Source: Mobilitalea sp.
GTDB taxonomy: Bacteria > Bacillota_A > Clostridia > Lachnospirales > Lachnospiraceae
DNA: 11,161 nucleotides
Direction of reading: 5' to 3'
Assembly (NCBI GenBank): GCA_029974875.1
Contig: JARKQP010000899.1
Span: 1-11,161, forward strand
The notes under the pieces are model-generated. The model did not search any database. It was not told the DNA's origin and saw only the letters and a list, made by a program, of their open reading frames with translations. The stretch's first letter is position 1. Each line of letters begins with the position of its first letter. This document shows positions 1-5,492 of this stretch, one piece after another. The position numbers were made by a program, and so were the translations under genes.

Positions 1-2
1 TA

Positions 3-911
3 TCAGAGTTGACAGTTGTATTAAGGCACTCTCAAAATTATGGCAAGGGCCGCGCAATCAAGACCGGCCTGCAATATATTTTTGAGAATGTTGCGGATGA
101 ATACACCGTAGTAACTATGGACTCGGATGGACAGCACAGGATTGAAGATGCCATCCGGGTTTGCGGGGTGTCCGAAGGACATTCCGATGCGCTGATTTTG
201 GGAAGCCGCAGGCTAAAAGATCACGTGCCGCTGAGAAGCCGCTTCGGCAATACTGTTACCCGTTACGTCTTCCGCCTTTCAACAGGACAAAACATATACG
301 ATACACAGACCGGCCTGCGCGCTTTTTCAACCTCACTCATACCGGCAATGCTTGAAATAACGGGTGAGCGGTACGAGTATGAGATGAATGTGCTGCTTGA
401 GTTTACCCGCAAAAAAATACCGGTTGAAGAAATTGGGATTACGACGATATACATCGATAATAACGCGGGCTCGCATTTTGATACGTTTAAGGATTCCTTC
501 CGTATCTATAAAGAAATTTTCAAGTTCTCAGCCTCCTCGCTTCTGAGCTTTATGGTGGATTACAGCATTTACAGCCTGATGAGCGTGTTGACGGGAGGGC
601 TTGGTGCAAGCGTCAGCCTTACGGTGTCAAATGTGATAGCGCGGGCTTTGAGCGCAAGTATGAATTATTCTTTAAACCGCAAATGGGTGTTTAAGAGCAA
701 AACGGATGCCACGAAATCCGCTTTGAAATATTTTGCACTGGCGGTTGCCGTACTGGCCGGCAACACATTCGCGCTAAGCATGTTCGTTGGGCAGGTTGGG
801 ATGAACCGCTATGCGGCAAAGCTGCTCGTCGAACTATTTTTCTTTGCCCTAAACTGGTCCGTGCAGCATTTCGTCATCTTTAACCGTGAAAAAACAACGA
901 AAAGGAAGTGA
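3..911 (+). CDS. GT2 / GtrA fusion glycosyltransferase, 5' partial
   Basis: This is a fusion of a family-2 glycosyltransferase and a GtrA-type membrane domain. Such proteins are thought to move sugars from nucleotide donors onto a polyprenyl lipid and help flip or use the product. The reading frame is open through the left edge, so the usual N-terminal strand is missing; the TTG at position 9 is probably an internal Leu codon. Seen: the donor/metal motif DSDGQH about 40 residues in, then RFGNTVTR and DTQTGLRAFS, typical of dolichyl-phosphate-mannose-synthase-like enzymes. From about residue 175 to the end there are four hydrophobic segments with the GtrA-like NRKWVF and a C-terminal VIFNRE. 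The stop overlaps the ribosome binding site of the next gene, so the two are almost surely one operon. The family call is firm; sugar and acceptor are unknown. Confidence 0.9.
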   Translation, partial: SELTVVLRHSQNYGKGRAIKTGLQYIFENVADEYTVVTMDSDGQHRIEDAIRVCGVSEGHSDALILGSRRLKDHVPLRSRFGNTVTRYVFRLSTGQNIYDTQTGLRAFSTSLIPAMLEITGERYEYEMNVLLEFTRKKIPVEEIGITTIYIDNNAGSHFDTFKDSFRIYKEIFKFSASSLLSFMVDYSIYSLMSVLTGGLGASVSLTVSNVIARALSASMNYSLNRKWVFKSKTDATKSALKYFALAVAVLAGNTFALSMFVGQVGMNRYAAKLLVELFFFALNWSVQHFVIFNREKTTKRK

Positions 912-915
912 TGCT

Positions 916-1887
916 TTGAATATTTTCTTCAAGAAATACGTCTGGTCGATTTTGTTTGCCATTGTACTTACTTCGTTTACATTATATGTAGCGCTGGATA
1001 CCTTCGTCATAACACGGGTGTATTCGATAGTGGCAGAGCAGGACAGCCTCCCACAAAATACTTCGGCTTCAGAACTGGAGGCAAAGGATGGTGAAGCGGC
1101 AACAGTGAAGCCGGGCGCGGCGCAGGAAGCAGCGCCACCCGCTGCCACGGAGGCGGAAATTACAGAGAGCACATACAGTGACTCCAATATCACAATAACC
1201 ATTACAGAGTATCAGGAATACGACACAACCATATATGTGGCGGATGTCCAGGTATCATCGCCGGAATACTTGAAAACAGCGTTTGCGCAGGGTGCATATG
1301 GCAAAAACATCACTGAAAAAACGTCTGCCATAGCCGAAGAAAACGGAGCGGTATTGGCCATAAATGGAGACTATTACGGCGCCCAGACAAAAGGTTATGT
1401 CCTGCGCAACGGCACACTTTACAGGGAAAATGCCGACAGCGGGCAGGAGGATCTGGTTATCCGGAGTGACGGCTCTTTTGAGATTATTACAGAGGACGAC
1501 AGCCCGGCGTCAAAGCTGCTGGAACAAGGTGCAGTCCAGGTCTTATCTTTTGGACCGGCTTTGGTCGAAGAAGGGAGTATTGCAGTATCGGAAAACGACG
1601 AGGTCGATAAAGCAAGAGCGAGCAATCCCCGGACCGCGATCGGGATCATTGACAGCCTGCATTATATTTTTATTGTTTCGGATGGACGCACCAGTGATAG
1701 CAGAGGTTTATCCTTGTACCAGCTGGCAGAATTTATGCAGGGGCTTGGTGCAGATATCGCTTATAATCTGGATGGGGGTGGTTCTTCCACAATGGTGTTT
1801 CAAGGCGAGGTCATCAACAATCCAACAACAGGCGGAAACCGGATCAGAGAAAGGAGTGTGAGCGACATTGTATACATCGGATATTGA
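916..1887 (+). CDS. Membrane-anchored phosphodiester glycosidase family protein (NAGPA type)
   Basis: It resembles the catalytic domain of N-acetylglucosamine-1-phosphodiester alpha-N-acetylglucosaminidase, which removes a sugar from a sugar-phosphodiester. I chose the TTG at 916, giving 323 residues, because AAGGAAG at 902-908 sits 7 bases before it; an in-frame GTG at 886 would add 10 basic residues but has no visible binding site. Seen: a short basic N-terminus, one membrane helix at about residues 7-30, and an Ala/Glu-rich linker to about 95. The family motifs are AINGDYYG (148-155), NLDGGGSSTM (284-293) and a C-terminal NRIRERSVSDIVYI. The catalytic domain should face outside the membrane. 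It overlaps or abuts both neighbours. A role in trimming envelope glycopolymers made by the upstream glycosyltransferase is inference; the substrate is unknown. Confidence 0.88.
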   Translation: MNIFFKKYVWSILFAIVLTSFTLYVALDTFVITRVYSIVAEQDSLPQNTSASELEAKDGEAATVKPGAAQEAAPPAATEAEITESTYSDSNITITITEYQEYDTTIYVADVQVSSPEYLKTAFAQGAYGKNITEKTSAIAEENGAVLAINGDYYGAQTKGYVLRNGTLYRENADSGQEDLVIRSDGSFEIITEDDSPASKLLEQGAVQVLSFGPALVEEGSIAVSENDEVDKARASNPRTAIGIIDSLHYIFIVSDGRTSDSRGLSLYQLAEFMQGLGADIAYNLDGGGSSTMVFQGEVINNPTTGGNRIRERSVSDIVYIGY

Positions 1888-2266
1888 GGGACGGTATGGA
1901 CAAATAAATAAAACCGGCTTTGTATATTTGCTTATTGCGCTTTTTTGTGCGCTGTTTGGGGCGGTATATGAGCATTTTAGCCATGAGGTGTATTCGGGCT
2001 ATATGGTTTATGCATTCGCATTTCCTCTGGCCGGAGGGACATTGCCGTATACGATACTGTCGGTGTCCGGCTGCAGGCGGTTGCCGGGCAGATTGGCCTT
2101 GAATCTCTATAATACCGGAATCGCAGCGCTCACGGTCGGCAGTATTATGCAGGGTGTGCTTGATATTTACGGGACGACGAATGATCTGTTGAAGGTATAT
2201 TGGTTTGCTGGGGTTGGGTTCACATTAACGGGTCTGTCGGTTTATATATTGAAGCTTCAAAAATAA
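1868..2266 (+). CDS. Small four-helix membrane protein, unknown function
   Basis: It encodes 132 residues, mostly hydrophobic. Four likely membrane segments lie at about residues 17-35, 44-64, 78-103 and 110-130. I do not recognise a named family. The start is TTG 1868, the only usable start after an in-frame stop at 1859-1861. An AAGGAG at 1851-1856 lies 11 bases upstream, inside the phosphodiester glycosidase gene, and the two genes overlap by 20 bases. This arrangement implies translational coupling and a role in the same envelope process, perhaps as a partner of the GtrA domain or the glycosidase. No hairpin with a T-run was seen directly after the stop, so the end of this transcript is unclear. 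Confidence is good that it is a gene, low on its role. Confidence 0.75.
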   Translation: MYTSDIEGRYGQINKTGFVYLLIALFCALFGAVYEHFSHEVYSGYMVYAFAFPLAGGTLPYTILSVSGCRRLPGRLALNLYNTGIAALTVGSIMQGVLDIYGTTNDLLKVYWFAGVGFTLTGLSVYILKLQK

Positions 2267-2343
2267 AGTATGGGACGGAAAAATTGCCATAAGATACCTT
2301 TTCGTATGTTTTGCGTATAAATCGCTTTCGATTTTCGGAGATA

Positions 2344-2371
2344 TCCACAAAATGGAATGCTATTCTATAAT
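2344..2371 (+). promoter_or_regulatory. Candidate sigma-A promoter for the HtrA-like protease
   Basis: A perfect TATAAT at 2366-2371 is preceded, with 16 bases between, by TCCACA (2344-2349), a 4-of-6 match to TTGACA. It lies about 40 bases before the protease start and in the gap after the envelope operon. The -10 is strong and the -35 weak, so this is a candidate only. Confidence 0.4.
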
Positions 2372-2410
2372 CAAAAAGCAAATACATTAAATATGGAAAG
2401 GATGATAATC

Positions 2411-3637
2411 ATGTTTGAAGACAATATCCATCCCCAGGAAGATAACTTTTATGTTCAAAATTGCGCGGGCTCCAATATCCCTGGGACGACAAATGGAGTA
2501 CAGTCCCAGGGTGGTTCAAGGAAGCCGGGAACCAAATTTCCAGCCTTTGCGCTTGCAGCCTGTGTCGCAGCATCCGGACTGTTCGGTTTTGCGGGCGGGT
2601 ATGTTTCGGACCAGCTGCAAGGAGCATCGTCCATAACAGTTACCGATGCAGCAGCCGTTTCCCAAACCGAAGCGTTATCACAGTCCTTTATACACACGGC
2701 TGCTTCTAGTGGGAGCTCCGCAAACGCAGCCATGACAGTTCCGGAAGTTGCAGCCGCGGTAAAACAGACGGTTGTTGAGATTACCACGGAAACTATGACT
2801 ACCAATGGCAGGATGGGACAGCTTATCAGCGAGGGAGCCGGAAGCGGCGTCATCATCAGCTCTGACGGTTATATTGTTACCAACAATCATGTAGTATCAG
2901 GTGCGAGAAGCATCACGGTACGCTTATCCGCTGGGACGGAATACACGGCGTCCCTGGTTGGCACAGACGCAAAATCCGATCTTGCGGTGCTTAAAATTAA
3001 CGCAACCGGCCTGACACCTGCAGTATTGGGGGATTCCTCCTCACTTAAGGTTGGTGAAACGATGATTGCGGTGGGCAATCCCCTCGGTGAGCTGGGAGGT
3101 ACAGTAACCAGTGGCATCCTGTCTGCACTTGACCGCGAAATCACCATCGATGGAGAAGCTATGCGGCTCTTGCAAACCGACACGGCTATCAACCCCGGTA
3201 ATTCGGGCGGCGGACTGTTCAGCCTTTACGGGGAACTGATCGGCATTGTAAATGCCAAATCCTCAGGCACTGATGTTGAAGGGCTTGGGTTCGCAATCCC
3301 GGTTAACAGCGCGAAAACTGTAATTGAAAGCATTATCAAGTATGGATATGTGCAGGGACGTATTGACACCGGTTTTACACTTATAGACCTCACAAACGCA
3401 CAGACAGCCATGATGTACCGTGTAAACAAAACCGGCTTATATATCTACAAATCCACCAACAGCAAGCTCAAATCCGGTGATAGAATTATTTCGATTGATG
3501 GAACCGAAATAACCAATATGGCAAGCTATAACGCCGTTATGGAATCGCACAAGGTGGGTGACACAATTCAAATCACCGTTTCACGTAACAATCAAAACCT
3601 GACGGTTTCAATCACTTTAAGCGAGCTCAAGGGTTAG
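2411..3637 (+). CDS. HtrA-like trypsin-type serine protease with PDZ domain
   Basis: This is a DegP/HtrA-family (S1C) protease for envelope protein quality control. ATG 2411 is chosen, giving 408 residues, because AAAGGA at 2397-2402 sits 8 bases before it; in-frame ATGs at 2357, 2393 and 2402 lack as good a site. Seen: a hydrophilic Asn/Gly-rich cytoplasmic N-terminus of about 42 residues, one membrane helix at about 43-65, and a Ser/Ala-rich linker. The protease domain carries the triad His160 (TNNHVV), Asp190 (KSDLAVLKI) and Ser265 (NPGNSGGGLF). A single PDZ domain fills about 315-408, with KSGDRIISIDG as its recognisable core. GNSGGG replaces the more common GNSGGP/A, which should not harm catalysis. 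The catalytic part is expected outside the cell membrane. The gene has its own promoter candidate and terminator. Confidence 0.95.
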   Translation: MFEDNIHPQEDNFYVQNCAGSNIPGTTNGVQSQGGSRKPGTKFPAFALAACVAASGLFGFAGGYVSDQLQGASSITVTDAAAVSQTEALSQSFIHTAASSGSSANAAMTVPEVAAAVKQTVVEITTETMTTNGRMGQLISEGAGSGVIISSDGYIVTNNHVVSGARSITVRLSAGTEYTASLVGTDAKSDLAVLKINATGLTPAVLGDSSSLKVGETMIAVGNPLGELGGTVTSGILSALDREITIDGEAMRLLQTDTAINPGNSGGGLFSLYGELIGIVNAKSSGTDVEGLGFAIPVNSAKTVIESIIKYGYVQGRIDTGFTLIDLTNAQTAMMYRVNKTGLYIYKSTNSKLKSGDRIISIDGTEITNMASYNAVMESHKVGDTIQITVSRNNQNLTVSITLSELKG

Positions 3638-3728
3638 ATTCTGTAAGGTGCAAAAAAGTGGAATTTAGAAATACAGGTAGAAGTACGGCTTAATTGTGAC
3701 AGCTATATTCACTTAACTTCTCAAGCTG

Positions 3729-3771
3729 GAGTCATGTATGGGATTAGAACTCATACATGACTTTTTATTTT
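3729..3771 (+). terminator. Intrinsic terminator after the protease gene
   Basis: A perfect 11-base-pair inverted repeat, AGTCATGTATG (3730-3740) with CATACATGACT (3752-3762), has an 11-base loop and is followed by TTTTTATTTT. It lies about 95 bases after the protease stop, which leaves a rather long 3' untranslated stretch. Confidence 0.88.
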
Positions 3772-3899
3772 GTTTGTGATACAGTAATGGAAAGACATTT
3801 ATATCAGGTGGGGTGCATGAAAAACTGTTTTTAATGGTATTAGTAAATCAAATTTTTGCAATTCATTGATAGAGTGTTGGAGAAGGGTGGAGGCGAAAA

Positions 3900-4355
3900 A
3901 TGTTTCATAAAAGATTAGAAGAAATTTTCCAGAAGCTGGGGGAGAGCCAGATTATGTGCTTAGCCACATCCAGCGAAGATAGGGTAACTGCCCGCTCTAT
4001 GAGTGTTATTGTTATGGGGCAGAAGTTTTACTTTCAAACAGATAGGCGGTTTCTGAAATATAATCAAATATTAAGAAACCCAAGGGTTGCACTATGCTTT
4101 AATAACATACAGATTGAAGGGATATGCAAAGAGCAGGGGCATCCTCTCAGCGCTGAAAATAGTAGCTTTTCAAATAAGTATAATCAATATTTCAAAGGCT
4201 CCTTTGATAAATATTCCCATATGGATAATGAAGTAGTGTTTGAAGTACAGCCAAAGCTTATTTCCCTATGGGGTTATGAGAACGGGGAGCCATATCAGGA
4301 ATTTTTTGATTTTGAGAATGATACTTACAGGAAAAGCTATTATACTACTGAGTAG
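3900..4355 (+). CDS. Pyridoxamine 5'-phosphate oxidase-like FMN-binding split-barrel protein
   Basis: The protein is 151 residues long, a usual size for stand-alone split-barrel flavoproteins. These bind FMN or a related cofactor and include reductases, haem-degrading proteins and many members of unknown substrate. The ATG at 3900 has a strong GGAGG at 3889-3893 with 6-base spacing. Seen: an N-terminal helix, then CLATSSEDRVTARSMSVIV, the characteristic first strands with small residues and Arg. FYFQTDRRFLKYNQI and NPRVALCFNNIQIEG follow, and then a shorter C-terminal part with FEVQPKLISLWG. This is typical of the small clostridial cytosolic members and not of the full PdxH enzyme, so a role in vitamin B6 synthesis is not implied. 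It stands alone behind the protease terminator. The fold is confident; the reaction is unknown. Confidence 0.85.
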   Translation: MFHKRLEEIFQKLGESQIMCLATSSEDRVTARSMSVIVMGQKFYFQTDRRFLKYNQILRNPRVALCFNNIQIEGICKEQGHPLSAENSSFSNKYNQYFKGSFDKYSHMDNEVVFEVQPKLISLWGYENGEPYQEFFDFENDTYRKSYYTTE

Positions 4356-4479
4356 TGGATATGAAATTACATATTGAATTACAGAATGTTAATTTATAGC
4401 TGCTGTTTCATTTAATTGGAAGAATTATTCGATACGGTTTACAGATAATAATAGTAAATTATAATTGGAGGTAAATCAT

Positions 4480-4659
4480 ATGCCAAAGAAACGCAGCACA
4501 CGAAATTCGAATAATACGAGCATCAATGTAAATAACAGCAGTGACATTAGTACAAGTAATCATGCAGGCAGCAATACGAGCAGTAATGCCAGTAACGCGG
4601 CAGGCAGTGAGGGCAGAGGTAAGAAGCAAAAAGATAATCCGTACTATTCCTGGTGGTAG
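4480..4659 (+). CDS. Asn/Ser-rich small protein, unknown
   Basis: This is a 59-residue ORF starting at ATG 4480 with TTGGAGG at 4465-4471, 8 bases upstream; a longer version from TTG 4465 would start inside that binding site. The composition is striking: 13 Ser and 11 Asn, a basic start (MPKKRSTR), a low-complexity middle (about 9-43), a basic patch (GRGKKQK) and an aromatic tail NPYYSWW. There is no Cys, no membrane helix and no signal peptide. The DNA contains AATACGAGCA twice, exactly 60 bases apart (4513-4522 and 4573-4582), suggesting growth by repeat duplication. I do not recognise a family. It is probably a disordered protein, possibly nucleic-acid- or surface-associated, but nothing proves this. 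The good ribosome binding site and the end in a defined tail argue that it is real. Confidence 0.6.
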   Translation: MPKKRSTRNSNNTSINVNNSSDISTSNHAGSNTSSNASNAAGSEGRGKKQKDNPYYSWW

Positions 4660-4686
4660 GCTTCATAGTAAAATACCGGGGTAATC

Positions 4687-4769
4687 GACTTGGGTTTCAT
4701 GCCGTTCAGTCTGCCTTAGGATTTATGCTATGTCTGTTAAGTCTGACTTGGGCTGACTTGAGTTTTATG
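4687..4769 (+). repeat. Short imperfect direct repeats upstream of a promoter
   Basis: GACTTGGGTTTCATG (4687-4701) and GACTTGAGTTTTATG (4755-4769) match at 13 of 15 positions. CTGACTTG also occurs in tandem at 4743-4750 and 4753-4760. The last copy ends only two bases before the -35 element at 4772, the position expected for an activator or repressor site. Function unproven. Confidence 0.45.
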
Positions 4770-4771
4770 TC

Positions 4772-4800
4772 TTTACAGCCTGAAAATTATGTGTTATAGT
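4772..4800 (+). promoter_or_regulatory. Strong sigma-A-type promoter with extended -10
   Basis: TTTACA (4772-4777) and TATAGT (4795-4800) are each 5-of-6 matches with the ideal 17-base spacer. A TGn extension (4792-4794) precedes the -10. Transcription would start near 4807, about 42 bases before the ATG at 4849. This is the best promoter match that I found in the window. Confidence 0.7.
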
Positions 4801-4848
4801 CAAAAAGCAGCTTTTGTATTCAAAATAAAAAAGAAAGGAGACATTGCC

Positions 4849-5004
4849 ATGAAATCGACCTATACAATTAATACAATAAAAAACACCACAAACACAGGAA
4901 ACATTAATCGTCAGCAGCTAAGTAACAACAGAATAAAAGCAAGGCCTGGAATATGCTATGATTATGATAGCGGTTGCATTTCATACAATGGATCCCTATC
5001 ATAA
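4849..5004 (+). CDS. Asn/Thr-rich 51-residue peptide, unknown (possible leader peptide)
   Basis: ATG 4849 follows AGAAAGGAG (4832-4840) by 8 bases and lies just behind a strong promoter. The peptide has 8 Asn and 6 Thr, nearly all within the first 27 residues (runs such as KNTTNTGNIN). A different C-terminal part follows: an Arg/Pro-Gly turn, then CYDYDSGC with two cysteines six apart, and a Ser/Gly tail. There is no membrane helix. I do not recognise the family. The ORF is followed at once by inverted repeats and an intrinsic terminator, then by the zinc-ribbon and rtcB genes. It could be a leader peptide of an attenuator, a small secreted or modified peptide, or an ordinary small protein. 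No peptide-modifying enzyme or exporter is seen nearby. That it is translated is likely; its role is open. Confidence 0.55.
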   Translation: MKSTYTINTIKNTTNTGNINRQQLSNNRIKARPGICYDYDSGCISYNGSLS

Positions 5005-5021
5005 ATAAAGCCGTTAAAAAA

Positions 5022-5045
5022 CGATAGCATAGTTCAGTGCTATCG
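5022..5045 (+). repeat. 8-bp perfect inverted repeat (RNA hairpin)
   Basis: CGATAGCA (5022-5029) pairs perfectly with TGCTATCG (5038-5045) around an 8-base loop. It starts 17 bases after the stop of the 51-residue ORF and has no T-run, so it is not a terminator itself. It may be the first hairpin of a leader RNA. Confidence 0.6.
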
Positions 5046-5068
5046 GCAACCATATAAACATAAAGCTT

Positions 5069-5120
5069 GGAGCCGATTCTTTGTGGTACATTGTATCACG
5101 CTGTAACCGGCTCTTTTTGT
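5069..5120 (+). terminator. Intrinsic terminator between the 51-residue ORF and the rtcB operon
   Basis: GAGCCG (5070-5075) pairs with CGGCTC (5108-5113), followed by TTTTT. Inside lies a second hairpin, GTGGTAC (5083-5089) with GTATCAC (5093-5099), 7 pairs with one G-U. The outer stem is short and its 3' arm could instead pair with AGCCGTTA at 5009-5016, so read-through may be conditional. Confidence 0.65.
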
Positions 5121-5130
5121 TTATGGCAGG

Positions 5131-5144
5131 ATAAAGCGCTTTAT
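5131..5144. promoter_or_regulatory. 14-base perfect palindrome
   Basis: The sequence ATAAAGCGCTTTAT is its own reverse complement. It is flanked by GGC (5126-5128) and GCC (5145-5147), which could extend the symmetry around a 3-base AGG insertion. It lies 13 bases after the T-run of the terminator and upstream of the structured leader of the zinc-ribbon/rtcB genes. It is a candidate operator for a dimeric repressor, or a hairpin in RNA. Confidence 0.45.
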
Positions 5145-5147
5145 GCC

Positions 5148-5235
5148 GCCTATGGGTTGTTCTCCGCAGTAGCAATATGGAACAACTTCGTTGCTGCGCT
5201 GCTAAATCAGCCTATTGGTTTATCTCATCCATAGG
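5148..5235 (+). ncRNA. Candidate structured 5' leader RNA upstream of the zinc-ribbon/rtcB operon
   Basis: Several stems fall together here. CCTATGG (5149-5155) pairs perfectly with CCATAGG (5229-5235), closing an 87-base domain. GTTGTTC (5156-5162) pairs perfectly with GAACAAC (5180-5186) and would stack directly on it. GCTG (5198-5201) can pair with CAGC (5208-5211). Two alternatives exist. CCTATTGG (5211-5218), a near copy of the first strand, can pair with the same CCATAGG with one bulge. CGCA and GCAA (5165-5168, 5172-5175) can pair with TTGCTGCG (5191-5198). The domain ends about 18 bases before the GGAGG of the next gene. I know of no named RNA family matching it. This is hand-folding only. 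Confidence 0.4.
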
Positions 5236-5268
5236 ACTGCAATCAATTAGTTTGGAGGAATTAAAATT

Positions 5269-5481
5269 ATGGCTCAATATAGGGAAGTCGTTTGTATTCA
5301 TTACATGGCTTTAGGTCAATGTAAAAAAGGCAGGAATGCCGGCCACGAACACTATTGCCAGAAATGTGATAAATATTATCCCAGGGCGAAGGGAATACAG
5401 AAAAACAGAAAGAGGAACATCAGCAGGAATAATCATAAGCTTGCTGATTTGAAGGATTTCGCCAAAAAAGAAAATTATTAA
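5269..5481 (+). CDS. Small Cys/His zinc-ribbon-like protein
   Basis: The protein has 70 residues, starting at ATG 5269 with TTTGGAGG at 5251-5258, 10 bases before it. Cys9 and Cys18 (VCIHYMALGQC) are followed by His26, His28, Cys30 and Cys33 (HEHYCQKC), a spacing able to bind one zinc ion. The rest is strongly basic (GIQKNRKRNISRNNHK) with a short charged helix at the end. I recall similar small CIHY...GxCxKG...CQxC proteins in clostridial genomes, but cannot give a family name. The C-x8-C spacing recalls CCCH RNA-binding fingers, though the remaining spacing differs. Its stop overlaps an ATG in the rtcB frame, and the rtcB ribosome binding site begins immediately after it, so the two are co-transcribed and probably coupled. 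An RNA-binding helper role for the ligase is inference. Confidence 0.72.
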   Translation: MAQYREVVCIHYMALGQCKKGRNAGHEHYCQKCDKYYPRAKGIQKNRKRNISRNNHKLADLKDFAKKENY

Positions 5482-5492
5482 TGGAGGCTTCA

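Noticed and set aside
9..11. TTG at position 9 as the true start of the glycosyltransferase
   Set aside because: The frame is open to the window edge and the usual GT2 N-terminal strand would be missing. The gene most likely starts upstream of the window.
1364..1861. 165-codon + strand frame within the phosphodiester glycosidase gene
   Set aside because: Different frame of a gene with clear family motifs; its own translation is rich in Cys, Arg and Trp without any domain.
4438..4465. TTTACA / TATAAT pair 16 bases apart as promoter of the Asn/Ser-rich ORF
   Set aside because: Transcription would begin about 8 bases before the ATG, after the ribosome binding site, which would leave that site unused. 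Probably a chance match in AT-rich DNA.
5149..5235. tRNA or tRNA-like (YrlA-type) gene, because a 7-bp end stem closes an 87-base domain next to rtcB
   Set aside because: There is no CCA-compatible end, no T-arm with the usual GGTTCGA-like loop and no proper anticodon arm in the right place. No Ro60/Rsr gene is present. Kept only as a structured leader candidate.
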